Notes: generated by a model not told the origin, from the letters alone. A stretch of DNA of 64,000 nucleotides from Rehmannia glutinosa (GCA_016081115.2 CM071925.1:8040441-8104440); one strand, 5' to 3'. Shown: positions 1-11,113, counted from the first letter of the stretch. Program-made: numbers and translations.

Positions 1-5
1 GGGAG

Positions 6-425
6 CTAAGAAGCACAAATACTTCTCTAAGGATGTCGTACTCGTACCGGATATGTATTTGATATGATACTTTGTCCAATACTTCATGGATACTCCATGG
101 ATACATCTACACATGGAAATAGATAGAATTTATTTTACTGTCCATTTTCTCAACATTTTTTTGTGTCCATGTGATTTATCAAATTTTAGATTTGAGTACG
201 TATGAAATTTTAGTTTTTTAAGCTTGGAACATTATTTTTAATTGTACTTAGTATGCATGTATTTTTTTAGGGTAGTATGCATGTATTTTCAATAATATAA
301 AAAATTATATAATCTTATATGTATATATATACCGTACTCGTATTCTTTAAATTTCAAAATATGACATATTTCTGTGTCCGTGTCGTATCATATATGTGTA
401 TTGTATCTGTATCAATGCTTCGTAG
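6..425. mobile_element. hAT-like MITE, copy A
   Basis: Non-autonomous DNA transposon of about 420 bp with no coding capacity. Its ends are inverted (left ctaagaagcac, right gtgcttcgtag type, with one mismatch here: atgcttcgtag). It matches, in reverse complement over nearly its whole length, the element at 18929-19318. The eight bases after the right end (426-433, gttgggag) are duplicated on the left: the window begins with the last five of them. An 8-bp target duplication is typical of hAT elements. The ORF that crosses its right end into the neighbouring LTR is spurious. Confidence 0.75.
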
Positions 426-468
426 GTTGGGAGTTTTACTCATCAAAGTTTGTCTAAATAATTGGGAT

Positions 469-1093
469 TGGTCGGCACTAGAATATTCGCCGCCCAATAA
501 AACCACGCTCCGCTATGCAACTGACTTGAGAACCTGCAACACCACCGTTAGAAGGGGGCCGAAAAAGGTTTTCGGTGTACCCACTCCGACGTTCAAGTCA
601 GTATAGCTCTAGAGAGAGGAAATATAAAATAGCACAATATATTAAAAGTGTATTGTAAGTCTAACCTGAGGCACACCTTTTTGTGGACTATTTATAGGTT
701 GGCAATTAGGGTTTCGTGCGTATCAAGCCAAGTTAAAACCCTAGCTTAAATCATTGGGCCTAGGTTAATTATTTATTTTGGGCCGCGCACCTCCCAAGCC
801 CAACAGATCGGGAGGCTCTTAAATTCATCCATTAATTGGGGCCCAACCCACTCGGGTCGGATTCATCATAGCCCAAATTTTCCAAACCCATTGGCTCTGG
901 ACCAATTGTTGGTTTAAATCGTCAAAGACTACCCAGTTAGCCCAGAGAGCAGCCCAATGATGATAGATCGGCCCAATCACCTGATGCCATTTAGCATTTG
1001 GGCATGTTTTTGAGATCGGGACGGATCTTACACGTCGGCCCATTCTTCGAGCCCATTTTAGTCAGATCGGCACAAATAAGCCCCTATAAATCA
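469..1093 (-). repeat. 3' LTR of the Retand-like element
   Basis: This 625-bp repeat matches 8459-9079 with scattered substitutions and small indels. On the minus strand it starts TGAT and ends ACCA, the usual TG..CA limits. A polypurine tract abuts it at 1094-1105. It contains no coding sequence; the minus-strand reading frame at 825-1043 is chance. Confidence 0.9.
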
Positions 1094-1105
1094 GTCCCCC
1101 CAGTT
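1094..1105 (-). promoter_or_regulatory. polypurine tract
   Basis: On the minus strand this reads aactggggggac and lies directly before the first base of the 3' LTR. It is the expected site where plus-strand DNA synthesis is primed in LTR retrotransposons. Confidence 0.7.
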
Positions 1106-2207
1106 ATGTTTAGAGTGGACTTCTTCCTACTCAAAAGATAATTAATTTATCGAGTGCCTAGGACCGGCCTGAACATTTAATCCCAAACTCAAAATTCGGT
1201 CTTTCTCCATCCGCATTTCTCGAAAAGTGTTGAAAGTATAAACCTCAAAATAGGTGACATCAGGGTTGTATCATATAATTTTATAATAATTCTATTTGCT
1301 TTAACCCAACAACATTCATTTCTTGAAGTCATCAATTTTATTTAGACAAAATGCCACATCCTCCAATATGTTGTAAAGAAATCATGCTTCCAACATTTTA
1401 ATTTCTTTCCTACCAAGGAGCTAAGCAAATGACTATCACCTCGGTGCACGTGATTTATGTTCTCATGTTTATTTGTTTTATTGTGACTTTACACTCAAAA
1501 GTCACCTCGGTCAAACACAGCTCACGGGATGCTCGTTCTCATGCTTGGCGCTGACAAAAGTTACCTCGGTCAATGCGCTCACCACCTCGGTCCTCTTACC
1601 TCTCATATCAGCCCTCATATTTATTATGAAACATCACTTCGGTCTTAGTGTCTCGGCTCTCGCGACTCCCGATCCGCGTGCAAAAGGCTCCCTCATAAAT
1701 CATGGAAAGTGATTATGTCAGATGGGGCACTTCGGGAAACGCGTTGATGCCTCGGTCCACATATGCTCTTATTTTAATCAACTTTGGCCCAAGTGTGGTG
1801 TTCCTTCCCGACGTCTTTTAGGGTGCATTTTTTATTAGGGTTTTCTCCTGTCTTTTCACTCATTTTTCGAGGAATCAGACCTCGATGTGACAATACACAC
1901 TTGGCTTCCCTAGATGAACCCCCTTCCGTTGGATTGACCCCAGATCAAAGGATCCACATTTTTTCCCGCCATTTTCGTTCCTTATATAAAGTGGATTGAC
2001 GGTGGACCATCTACCACTTTACAAATCCTCCTCTCTCATAAAGCTACTTCTGATAGCCCCTTCGAGCAATTTCCGGTGAGTATTTTAGCAACTTCCGACG
2101 AACTCCTCGGCCGCTACACCCTTCCTACTTAGCTCAAGTCATATTATCCCTTTAGGTATCGTCTCTTTCCTTTTCTGTTATTTCTTCCCTCTCTTTTTTT
2201 TTTAACA
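1106..2207. other. non-coding 3' spacer of the Retand-like element
   Basis: No credible gene. The stretch between about 1435 and 1760 repeats the short motif acctcggt (once acttcggt, once gcctcggt) six times at irregular spacing of about 20-115 bp. A TA-rich motif (ttatataaag, 1982-1991) lies about 220 bp before the plus-strand ORF that starts at 2208 and could serve it as a promoter. That role is inferred from position only. Confidence 0.45.
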
Positions 2208-4378
2208 ATGGCTTCTTCGTCTACTCACTCGGATCCCTATTTGACCGACCTAGCTAGGTGGTCAGATGAAATAGACCTTTCTCAAGTCAGGGAAAACAAT
2301 CCCGACCTATCCGACCCCGAGGCCACAAAATCGGACTCCCCCTCTGAGAGTAGCCTTTCCACTATAGAAGTTAGGAAACCTAATTCCCTAGTTCCCCCCG
2401 AAGTGGATCATGGCTTTTCCCACTCAGTTGTGACAGCAGAGTCCCTTTATAATATCCGTAGGAATGCGAGTATTCCCCCAAGCTTTAAACTAATACTCCC
2501 AAGCTACACCGATAAGCCCTACCGACCTCCTTTTGGGGGTCTTACTTTTTTCGTAGGCCACTTAGATGGTGGCCTTAGGCTTCCCATGCACTCCTTCTTT
2601 GCCGACATATTCACTATGTACAAAATTCCTCTTGACCAATTTACTCCCAATTCTTTTAGGATCATATCAGGTTTTCTAATAATTACTAAATTCTTATCCA
2701 TAGACCCCTCTCTCGAGATCTTCTTTGCTCTTTTCCAAGTCAAATCTTCCACCCCTAAAGGTTTATTTTACATCACTACTCGCAATGAGACGAATTTCTT
2801 AGGGAAGTACCCGACCTCCAATATATTTTGGAAGGATCGATACTTCTTTGTGACTTCTCGGAATCCTGGTCCTTTTCTCATAAGTGGATCGGTCTTTGTC
2901 GCCTCAGCAAAAACACGACCACAAAAAACATCCTCCCGAGCTACAGGACCTTGTCCAATAACTTACCGCCGTAAAATATGATCTTTCCAAAATCATCACT
3001 CTCTACTTGCTTTCTTACTCGGGTATGAGTTCTGAGATCATTCCTTTAAAACAAGACATCGGTATGTTTCCTTCATGTTTCTTAGTGCAATTTTTATACT
3101 CGACTTTTAATCTTCGTTTTTGTTTTTTGCGCAGTATCATGTTGGCTAGAATGTTGCCAAGCGAGGCTCGCCAAAAAGTGAGCTCCTTAACACGAGTTTT
3201 CTTCTCACCGTCCGTGAGGCGAGAGGCGTGGTGGGACTCCAGATCCGGGTCCCGATCTCCTCATACTACACGGCCTTCTTCTGCAGAGGATTTCTTGGCC
3301 GAGCTATCTGACCCCAGCAGCCGGCCTGTGCTATTGGCCCCCCGACGGGGATCTTCTGACACCAACCTCCCCCCCTCCAAGAGGTCTAGGATGGAGCCGA
3401 ACTCTTCCAATCCTGAGCTCATCTGCAGCCCCATCGACACCCCCAACCAAACCTTCTTTATGAGGAAATCTATTATAAAAAATCAGGATGGTTTATTGGC
3501 TGCCCAATATATCCAAGGTCATTGCCCCTATCCCGATCGAGCTATATTGGACAAGCTTTCAGGCCCCGATCTGGTGAAATCCTTCTGCATGGATCAAGCC
3601 CAAGCTCATGTCCGCTCGATCGCTCGAAGCTCATCTGCAGGGTTCGCCGACCACCGCCTTGGTGAGGGAATTGGAGGCTCTAAAAAGGAGAACAAGAAGT
3701 TCATGGCTAGGAGGCTAAGTGTTGGATTACGTTCGAGAACACAAGGATAAGCTCATTGGCTTAGAAAGATGTCATTAACTCGGAATCAAAAATTAAGGAG
3801 TTAGGTGAAGAAAATGCCAACCTCAAGGCCGAGCTCAAAGATACACAAGTACAGGCTCGGGAGGAGGGGATTCAGATTGGCCGACGTGATTTCCTAAAAT
3901 CAGAGAAGGGTCGGGCCTTGATTAGTCGGGTTCGAGAGAAGGTTAAGAAAGGTTTCCTTAACTCTGAGGAGTTCATTGGCGTCCTCTCTGTAGGGGTCAT
4001 GCAATAGTATGAGTTTGCCTTTGACCAGGCCGAGCTTCATCTTCAGGCAAAGGGAATTCAAGAACCTCTAGATCGGGATGGCCCCCAAGCTCTCCTCAAG
4101 GACCCTGAGGGCTTCTTTTTCTCTAAGGTTGCTAACGAAGTCAACCTTTCTTCTGACGAGGCCTTCATCAGTTCTTTGAATGATCAGACTTGGCTGGCTG
4201 ATCTCCAGGCCGCTGCTAGCCAGGCTGCTACGGACCGAGCTAATACTTCTGGAGCTTCGGAAGGGAACCTTTATCCTACCCCTAATCCCAATCTTCCTTC
4301 CCCTCACGCGGTGGATCATACTGCTCAGGAGACCGATCACTCCATTCAAGACTATGCATGTGAGGATCTTATTTTGTA
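2208..4378 (+). pseudogene. antisense ORF of the Retand-like element (plant gypsy-type 'putative transposon' protein), decayed
   Basis: Runs opposite to the retrotransposon's own pol. The first open block (2208-2981) encodes a serine- and acid-rich N-terminus, then a globular region with PPFGGLTFFVGHLDGGLRLP and a WKDRYFFV motif. This resembles the domain found in plant proteins annotated as putative gypsy-type transposon (PF04195-like, judged from memory). A frameshift near 2905 moves the reading to another frame ending around 3061, with an in-frame stop. A second block (about 3140-3710) is Ser/Pro-rich and then enters an E/K-rich, probably coiled-coil segment, with another frameshift near 3715 and a stop near 4006. 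The last part (to the stop at 4376-4378) is acidic. The function of such antisense ORFs is unknown. It is neither gag nor integrase. Confidence 0.65.
3062..3134 (+). other. candidate intron in the antisense ORF
   Basis: A GTATG donor follows ..gacatcg, and a pyrimidine-rich stretch ends in tttttgcgcag. At 73 bp it is near the short limit for plant introns. The unspliced frame also stays open here, so splicing is not proven. The translation of this stretch (Phe/Leu/Cys-rich) is unlike the hydrophilic parts on both sides, which favours an intron. Confidence 0.4.
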
Positions 4379-4380
4379 AC

Positions 4381-4528
4381 AACTTGTTGTAATTGTCCAA
4401 TCTGGGCACCTTTTGTACTTGTATTATAAATGCAACTTTATTTTATTTCGTAATAGCTTGTTGTAATTGTCCCGATCTGGGCACCTTTTGTACTTGCATT
4501 ATCCATGCAACTCTATTTTCCAATGCAC
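4381..4528. repeat. 74-bp tandem duplication after the antisense ORF
   Basis: Two imperfect copies, anchored by cttgttgtaattgtcc at 4383 and 4457, follow the stop codon of the plus-strand ORF. They form its presumed 3' untranslated region. No coding function is apparent. Confidence 0.7.
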
Positions 4529-4582
4529 TCGCTAATTATTAATGCAATTTTATTTTCATATGTCTCGAGTCGGATAATTTTT

Positions 4583-5560
4583 TTTTCGAGCTCAAGGTCT
4601 TTGGAGTGTTGGCTCAATCCGGGCTCCAAACACTTAAATCATTTTTTTCATTGTGAGGACAAGTTATCCAAGTTTGAGCTTGACTTGCCCTCTTGGCTAT
4701 CGTGCCCGAGGTGTTTGGAGTGTTGGCTCGAGCCGAGCTCCAAACACTTGCTCATTTTTCCTTTTCATTGTGAGGACAAGTTATCCAAGTTTGAGCTTGA
4801 CTTGCCCTCTGGGCTATCGTGCCCGAGGGGTTTGGAGTGTTGGCTCGAGCCGAGCTCCAAACACTTGCTCATTTGTCCTTTTCATTGTGAGGACAAGTTA
4901 TCCAAGCTCGAGCTTGACTTGCCCTCTGGGATATCGTGCCCAAGGTGTTTGGAGTCTTGGCTCGAGCCGAGCTCCAATCACTTGCTTATTTTTTCTTTTC
5001 ATTGTGAGGACAAGTTATCCAAGCTCGAGCTTGACTTTCCCTCTTGGCTATCGTGCCCGAGGTATTTGGAGTGTTGGCTCGGTGAGCTCCAAACACTTGC
5101 TCATTTTCCTTTTCATTGTGAGGACAAGTTATCCAAGCTCGAGCTTGACTTGTCCTCTGGGCTATCGTGCCCAAGGTGTTTGGAGTGTTGGCTCGAGGCC
5201 GAGCTCCAAACACTTGCTCATTTTTCTTTTTCATTTTGAGGACAAGTTATCAAGCTCGAGCTTGACTTGCCCTGGGCTATCGTGCTCGAGGTGTTTGGAG
5301 TGTTGGCTCGAGCCAAGCTCCAAACACTTGCTCATTTTTCTTTTCATTATGAGGACAAGTTATCCAAGCTCGAGCTTGACTTGCCCTCGGCTATCGTGCC
5401 GAGGTGTTTGGAGTGTTGGCTCGGCCGAGCTCCAAACACTTGATCATTTTTCTTTTCATTGTGAGGACAAGTTATCCAAGCTCGAGCTTGACTTTCCCTC
5501 TTGGCTATCGTGCACGAGGTGTTTGGAGTGTTGGCTCGAGCCGAGCTCCAAACACAAGAG
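4583..5560. repeat. 117-bp tandem repeat block inside the retrotransposon
   Basis: About eight and a half copies of a unit of 112-118 bp. Each has two palindromic parts: ggctcgagcc, set between tttggag and ctccaaa so that the whole can fold, and caagctcgagcttg. Copies differ by point changes and small indels, mostly near the palindromes. Because the period varies, long frames open on both strands (for example 4653-5660 plus, 4986-5234 minus). They are repeat artefacts. Retand elements are known for tandem repeats in the 3' part between pol and the LTR, and this block occupies that place. Confidence 0.9.
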
Positions 5561-5649
5561 AACAATTTTCAACAACATTTATAGACGCAAATGTTTTTCA
5601 TTGAATTTCAAAAAGAGGAAATTGCATCATTGCATGCATCATCTAAATT

Positions 5650-6781
5650 TCTACGGATAATATCTTTTCAAGTTCTTTGACATTCCATGCCCGAGGTAAC
5701 TTCTTCCCATTCACTCCTCCGGCGGAAGTTTGATCACCCGAGTGGGCCCTCCCAATTTGGGTCCAACTTTCCTTGTTCTTTACTCGCATCGGCCCTCCTC
5801 AGAACCAGATCTCCCACTTGAAAATTTCTTTTCATCACCTTACTATTGTATGCCGCCCTGATTCGTTCTCTTATCTTTTCCATCTGTAAAAAGGCCATCT
5901 CTCTTTTTTCGTTGATTAAATCCAGAGTTTCGCGTGTCAATATCTCATTCTCTTTCCCCTCAAATGTCTGGATTCTATGGGTTTCCATCCCGATCTCTGT
6001 CGGTATCACTGCATCCATCCCATAAACCAAGCTGAATGGGCTCTCCCTCGTGGCCTCCTTTGGGTTTGTTCGATAGGCCCACAATATCGAACTCAACTCT
6101 TGCACCCAGGCTCCCCTAGCTCTCTCCAACCAAAATTTTGTTAGTCACTTCCACTTGCCCATTAATGCTTATTATTTTCATCTCCTCGCACCAAGCCTTG
6201 ATGCTAGCCCCACTAAACTGTGTTCCATTATCTGAAACGAGGACCCTTGGCACTCCAAATCGGCACACAATGTTCTGCCAAATGAATTTCATCATCGCAT
6301 CCTCAGTAATTTTTGCCAGAGCCTCAGCCTCGACCCACTTACTGAAATATGCCACTACCAGGAATTTACGTTGTCCCCATGCCAGAGGGAACAGCCCCAC
6401 AATATCAATCCCCCACCTAGCGAAAGGACATGTCGAACTCATGGTCATCAGCTCTTCAGCAGGCTGATGTATAAACGGCGCATGTACTTGACATTTTTCA
6501 CAAGCTTTCACTAACTTCTGAGCCTCACTTTTCAGATGTGGCCAAAAATATCCCGCTCTCAACACCTTCCTGATCAAAATCTTGGCCCCCATGTGGTTCC
6601 TGCAACATCCCTCGTGTATTTCTCTCAACATATATTCTCCTTCTGTTTTTCCAAGACACCTCATCAATGGCATCTCAAATCCTCTTTTATACAACCTCTC
6701 CCCAATTATGCAAAAACGAGTTGCTCTAATTTTTACTCGAGAAGCCTCCTTCGGGAGTGTACCCTCCTTCAGATATGCCAC
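5650..6781 (-). pseudogene. integrase region of Retand-like pol
   Basis: Two overlapping minus-strand frames. The first (6781-6116) has the N-terminal zinc-binding H-H-C-C module (EIHEGC..NH ... CEKCQVH), then the catalytic core with the first Asp in RWGIDIVG, the second in VSDNGTQF, and the Glu in NGQVEVTN. About eight residues usually present before NGQVEVTN are missing. The second frame (6129-5734) carries the rest of the core (WAYRTNPKEATRESPFSLVYG) and the C-terminal DNA-binding part with LDPNWEGP. A frameshift near 6120 separates them, so no full-length integrase can be made. The product would insert the cDNA copy into the host chromosome. Confidence 0.9.
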
Positions 6782-6831
6782 GATAGGGGCCCTCCAATCA
6801 TCTTCATCTTCCTACGCCCCAACCTCAAGGT

Positions 6832-7317
6832 TCAAAGCGGAAACCTTTGCTTCAAGAAAAGTAATGTGCCTCTCCGGGACACACTCAACCGAACTAGCTC
6901 TCTTTGCCAAAAAGTCAGCCCTGCATTCTCCTCTCGAGGTATTTGACAGATCTGTACCTTTCCTATCATTTTCTCCAAGGCCTTGTATGCATCCATATAT
7001 TTTTTTATTCGTTCTTCCCGAACCTCAAATTCTCCCATGATTTGTTTATAGACTAATTGCGAGTCCAAATGGACCAGCACCTTCGTTGCACCCATTTTTA
7101 TAGCCATCCTGATTCCTCGGATAAAAGCCTCACACTTAGCTTCGTTGTTGGAAAGTTTATAATCTAATCTTACTGCGAAGTCACTTTCCACCCCCTCTGG
7201 ACTTATCAACACGATGTTGGCTCCATATCCCGACCTAGCCACTGAACCATCTACAAACAAAATCCATGTCCCTCCCTCACTTAGGGCTTTTGTCAGCTCC
7301 TGCACAAAATCCTCCAA
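6832..7317 (-). pseudogene. RNase H domain of Retand-like pol
   Basis: This frame encodes a ribonuclease H fold with recognisable acidic positions: Asp in LFVDGS, Glu in NNEAKCEAF, and Asp in VHLDSQLV. It matches the type of RNase H that follows the RT connection domain in Tat-clade elements. After PREEN the protein runs into an unrelated frame (GLTFWQREL), where the normal continuation (ADxLAK) has been shifted, which marks a frameshift near 6905. In the element it would remove the RNA strand during reverse transcription. Confidence 0.85.
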
Positions 7318-8440
7318 GGATAATGCCTTAATTGTTGTTACGCTCGGAACTCTATCTCATATTCGAGCTCAATAGCCCACTTTACTAGCCTACCCGTAAC
7401 CTCAGCTTTTACTCAAAACCGACTTCAAGGAAAATTAGTTCTTACCACAATCTTATGCGAAAGAAAATAAGGCCTTAGCATTCCGGCCGTGGTTACAAGT
7501 GCTAATCCGGCCATCTCGATCTCGAGAATATCCGAGCTCGCATTCCTCGAGACCTTGCTAACATAGTATCTTTGGTTTACGAACCGAACCTTCTTTCGTC
7601 AGCAACACCGTACTAATCCCTTGCTCTCCCACTGAGATGTATAAATACAAGGGCTCCTCTGGAATTGGCTTAGTCAGCAAGGATAACTTAGCCAAATATT
7701 CTTTCAACTCTTCAAACGCCATCGGTACTCCTCATCCCAAGTAATTTTTAGACTTCCTCAACACTTTGAAAAATGGCAAACTCCGCTCCGTCGAGCGAGA
7801 GATGAATCTGTTCAAAGCGACCAACTTTCCTATCACGCTCTGCACATCCTTCACATCCCGAGGTGGAGCCATTTCTCTAATTTCCCTCACCTTCTCGGGA
7901 TTAGCCTCAATCCCTTTCTCGGTTACCATGTAACCTAGAAACTTTCCCGACCTCGACCCCAAATGCACACTTCTTTGGGTTCGACTTCATCCGTATTTCC
8001 TCAATGTATCGAAAGTTTCGCGAGTCTCTAATATGGCTCTCGGCCCTCACACTCTTTACTAGCATGTCATCAACGTACACCTCCATATTTCTCCCTAGCT
8101 GGTTGGGAACATTTTATCTACCAACCTCTAGTAGGTTGGCCCCTCATTTTTCAAACCAAAGGGCATAACTACATAGCTGTAAAAGGTACCGAAAGAAGTA
8201 ATGAAACTTACCCACTTCTAGTCCTCCTCCGCTAGCTTTGATCGATGGTACCCTGCGAAGCATCCATCATGTTGAGCAACTCACATCCCGAAGTTGAGTC
8301 ACAAAAGCTGATCTATCCGCGGCGGTGGGTAATAGTCCTTGGCAAGCTTTATTCAAATCTTGAGAATCTATGCACATCCTCCAAATTCCATCGTACATCC
8401 TCCATAGCTACCTTAAACTCACGTCTTAAAACTCAAATTT
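7318..8440 (-). pseudogene. reverse transcriptase remnant of Retand-like pol, fused to a gag start
   Basis: On the minus strand the leader is followed by the first codons of gag (MEDVRWNLEDV, from about 8405). The sequence then jumps straight into RT at DLNKAC, so gag, protease and the N-terminal RT are deleted. Further on, CELLNMMDASQG, a degenerate VTDD/YVDD region near 8060-8075 and GKFLGYMVTEKGIEANPEKV (7732-7968) can be read, in changing frames. The connection region to RNase H (7320-7730) has several frameshifts. Comparison with the closely related RT at 27738-28727 in this window makes the deletion clear. Confidence 0.8.
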
Positions 8441-8456
8441 TCCACATACGGCGCCA
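8441..8456 (-). promoter_or_regulatory. primer-binding site (TGGCGCC type)
   Basis: On the minus strand, two bases after the 5' LTR, the sequence is tggcgccgtatgtgga. It differs at few positions from the site of the second Tat element at 25501-25518. I believe this class is complementary to the 3' end of a plant tRNA-Arg; the tRNA identity is from memory. Confidence 0.75.
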
Positions 8457-8458
8457 AT

Positions 8459-9079
8459 TGGTCGGCCTTTAGAATATTCGCCGCCCAATAAAACCACGCT
8501 CCACTATGCAACCGACTTGAGAACCGCAACACCACCGTTATAAGGGAGGAGGAAGGGTTTTCAGGCGCACCCACTCCGACGCTCAAGTCGGTATAGCTCT
8601 AGAGAGAGGAAATATAAAATAGCACAAATATATTAAAAGTGTATTGTAAGTCTAACTCGAGCACACCTTTTTGTGGACAATTTATATGTTGGCAATTAGG
8701 ATTTCGTGCGTATCAAGCCAAGTTGAAACCCTAGCTTAAATCTTTGGGCCTAGGTTAATTATTTATTTTGGGTCACGCACCTCCCAAGCCCAACAGTTCG
8801 GGAGGCTCTTAAATTCATCTATTAACCAGGGCCCAACCCACTCGGATCGAATTCATCATAGCCCAATTTTTTCAAGCCCATTGGCTCTGGACCAATTGTT
8901 GATTTAAATCGTCAAAGACTACCCAGTTAGCCCAGAGATCGGCCCAATAATGACAGATCGGCCCAATCACCTGAGGTCATTTAGCATTTGGGCATGCTTT
9001 TGATATCGGGACGGATCTTACATGCCGGCCCATTCTTCGAGCCCATTTTAGTCAGATTGGCCCAAATAAGCCCATATCA
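8459..9079 (-). repeat. 5' LTR of the Retand-like element
   Basis: This 621-bp copy of the LTR at 469-1093 is oriented so that transcription would run toward lower coordinates. It is flanked outside by gggat (9080-9084), the target duplication. Confidence 0.9.
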
Positions 9080-9084
9080 GGGAT

Positions 9085-9586
9085 ATTATATGCAAATCGC
9101 AATGTATACATTACAAGACAAAATATATATATAGAGAGGTTAAGTTATTAGAAAAAAAACTATTATTTTAATGGAATTAGTTTTTTTATTTTAGAAATTA
9201 CATCCTTTGAATACATATGGGTAAACAAAACCCGATGAGATCTTCTATTGCTAGGTATTTCATCTTTTTTTTTTCCCAATCTTCTATACCACTTCACTGT
9301 GACATGCTTTTAAAAGTTGTCATGTGTTAAATTGTTATAGAGCAATCTATATCAATAATTTTAAAGCAATATGCATTATGCAATATAATCATTTTAAATC
9401 TTACTTTTGCTCCTTCGTAAGGATCAAAATCAATTAAGTGCCTATTTGAAAAATATTACTTCAACGGTGACTACATGAGATAAGAGTTGTATAAGTCATT
9501 GAATATCAAGTGGATTATGTCCGTCTGTTTTATCTAGATTGAACCGTCATCAACCAATTAGGATCACATCACCTAATAAATTAAGA
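9085..9586. other. AT-rich intergenic stretch
   Basis: No open frame, RNA gene or repeat that I can support. It contains only poly-T/poly-A runs and a short TA run near 9125. Confidence 0.5.
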
Positions 9587-10555
9587 AAAGGGTAAATATC
9601 ACTTTACCTCCTGTGTTTTTTTAGTATTACTTTATCTATTTGTATTCTCAATTGTATCACTTTACATCATTATCGCTAATTGTACCCTTATACTTTTAAC
9701 TAGTATTACTTTTATCGGTTTACCCCCTTATAACTTTAGAATATTATTTTATACTCACATAGGATAAAACTATTAGTTTAATAAAATAATAATATCGTTT
9801 TAAAAGTACTTGATATTTATAAATTTGTACTTAATCTATAAATTATTTTTCATAAATTGGTTAATAAATTGGTTAATTAATAGGTTAATATTATATTTAA
9901 TATATTTTACATGTAGTCAAATTTTTGAATTTAGTATAGTCCCTATGAAATTACTATATAACATAATATTTTATATCAGCTAATACATTTATACTTTTAA
10001 TTTCTTATTTATTACAAACTTAAAATTATATGTGTAATAAATATTTATTAAAGATGCAAAATATATTAGTAACTTTACAATTTTTAACTGAATAATCATA
10101 ATTTAATAAAAACTATATTTCGTAGAAAAATAGTCATTTTTAGTGGTTAATTATTTGTTACTAAAGTGAATAATCTTAAATTTAACATAGTTTGTATCAA
10201 ATATAGCTATATAATTATCTATATATACATATTTTTAATTATATTATTATAATTCATTAATGATGTGAGATTCGATATTAATAATATACATATTTAATAA
10301 ATTTAATAAATATCAAATAAAATTTGTAAAATATATATAATATGAATTTAATACCATTAACTTAATTTAAAAACAATAGTAGGGACAATTAAGTTATTTT
10401 ATAAATTATAGGAGAATAAAATTATATTTTAATAATATAATGGGGTAAAATAATACAATTTGAGGGTATAAGGGGATAAAGTGGTATAATTTAAAATAAA
10501 AGGGGATAAAGTGATATTCAATAAGAGTATAGGGGTAAAGTGATATTTACCCTTT
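9587..10555. mobile_element. non-autonomous TIR element, about 970 bp
   Basis: The two ends are perfect inverted repeats of about 20 bp (aaagggtaaatatcacttta on the left, its complement on the right). The same words (gggataaagtgatat, accccttata) recur as sub-terminal repeats inside. The interior is over 75% AT with no protein-coding frame. No clear target duplication could be read, so the superfamily is undetermined (Mutator-like or a MITE of another family). Confidence 0.7.
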
Positions 10556-10854
10556 AAATGCTTTGTGGACATCAACAATATGTTCCCATGGAATTAGAAT
10601 TCATTAGAAATGTTAAACGGGTTGACCATAGCAGTTTTGGATCAGTCTTAGTAGACTTCGGTTTAATCGAATTTTGGGCTAAACGGTTCACTATATAACG
10701 GGCCAACAATATTTTGAACATAACCTTAACTCTATCGGACTTTTGGATTCGGGCTAAATACTTAAGATAAAATCTTATATTTAAATTTTAAATTTTAAAT
10801 TAATAAACTAAATATACAAAACTAAATGATCCATAATAATAAAAATTCTCTGCC
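10556..10854. other. upstream spacer of the small HSP gene
   Basis: No gene seen. AT-rich, containing a short inverted ATTTAAATTTTAAATTTTAAAT tract near 10780-10800. Confidence 0.4.
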
Positions 10855-10940
10855 ATGTTGCCACGTTTGCAGAGAGGTTCACCTTCTAGATTCATCTATT
10901 TTACCGGAATGCCCCAGAAACGTTCCATTTTTCCTCTCCA

Positions 10941-10948
10941 GAAACTTC
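10941..10948 (+). promoter_or_regulatory. heat-shock element core
   Basis: GAAACTTC fits the nGAAnnTTCn module bound by heat-shock transcription factors. It lies 37 bp before a TATA box and about 165 bp before the start codon of the small HSP gene. Half-sites are also present nearby (gaaacgttcc at 10918, ttctagattc at 10884). Confidence 0.6.
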
Positions 10949-10983
10949 TTCACTCTTCTCCCCCACCTTCTTCCATAACCACC

Positions 10984-10990
10984 TTATATA
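10984..10990 (+). promoter_or_regulatory. TATA box of the small HSP gene
   Basis: ttatata sits about 125 bp before the ATG, which leaves a 5' leader of roughly 95-100 nt, normal for plant small HSP genes. The C-rich tract after it (cctcccccgcccccg) probably contains the start of transcription. Confidence 0.6.
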
Positions 10991-11113
10991 ACCTCCCCCG
11001 CCCCCGTCACTCATCATCAACCATTTCCATCAGCAACAAGCGTACAAAAAAATCCAGAAATACCACTGAAAAACATCAAAATCCTAGCCGAAATATTTTG
11101 CAGAAACTAAAAA

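Larger units (their letters stand above)
469..9079 (-). mobile_element. Ty3/gypsy LTR retrotransposon, Tat clade, Retand-like, gag-deleted
   Basis: Complete insertion read on the minus strand: 5' LTR at 8459-9079, primer-binding site, a vestige of the gag start, pol, a tandem-repeat block, an ORF on the opposite strand, polypurine tract, and 3' LTR at 469-1093. The bases gggat occur directly outside both ends (464-468 and 9080-9084), a perfect 5-bp target duplication. The arrangement of pol, then tandem repeats and an antisense ORF before the 3' LTR, is that described for Retand-type Tat elements. The element cannot be autonomous: gag, protease and the start of RT are missing, and pol has several frameshifts. 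Several LTR differences indicate an insertion that is not very recent. Confidence 0.9.

Noticed and set aside
4583..5560. CRISPR-like array
   Set aside because: There are no unique spacers between short repeats. It is a continuous 117-bp tandem repeat inside a plant retrotransposon.
4653..5660. 335-codon plus-strand frame and other long frames in the 117-bp repeat
   Set aside because: The protein is a repetition of the DNA repeat and appears in several frames on both strands. The variable period keeps frames open by chance.
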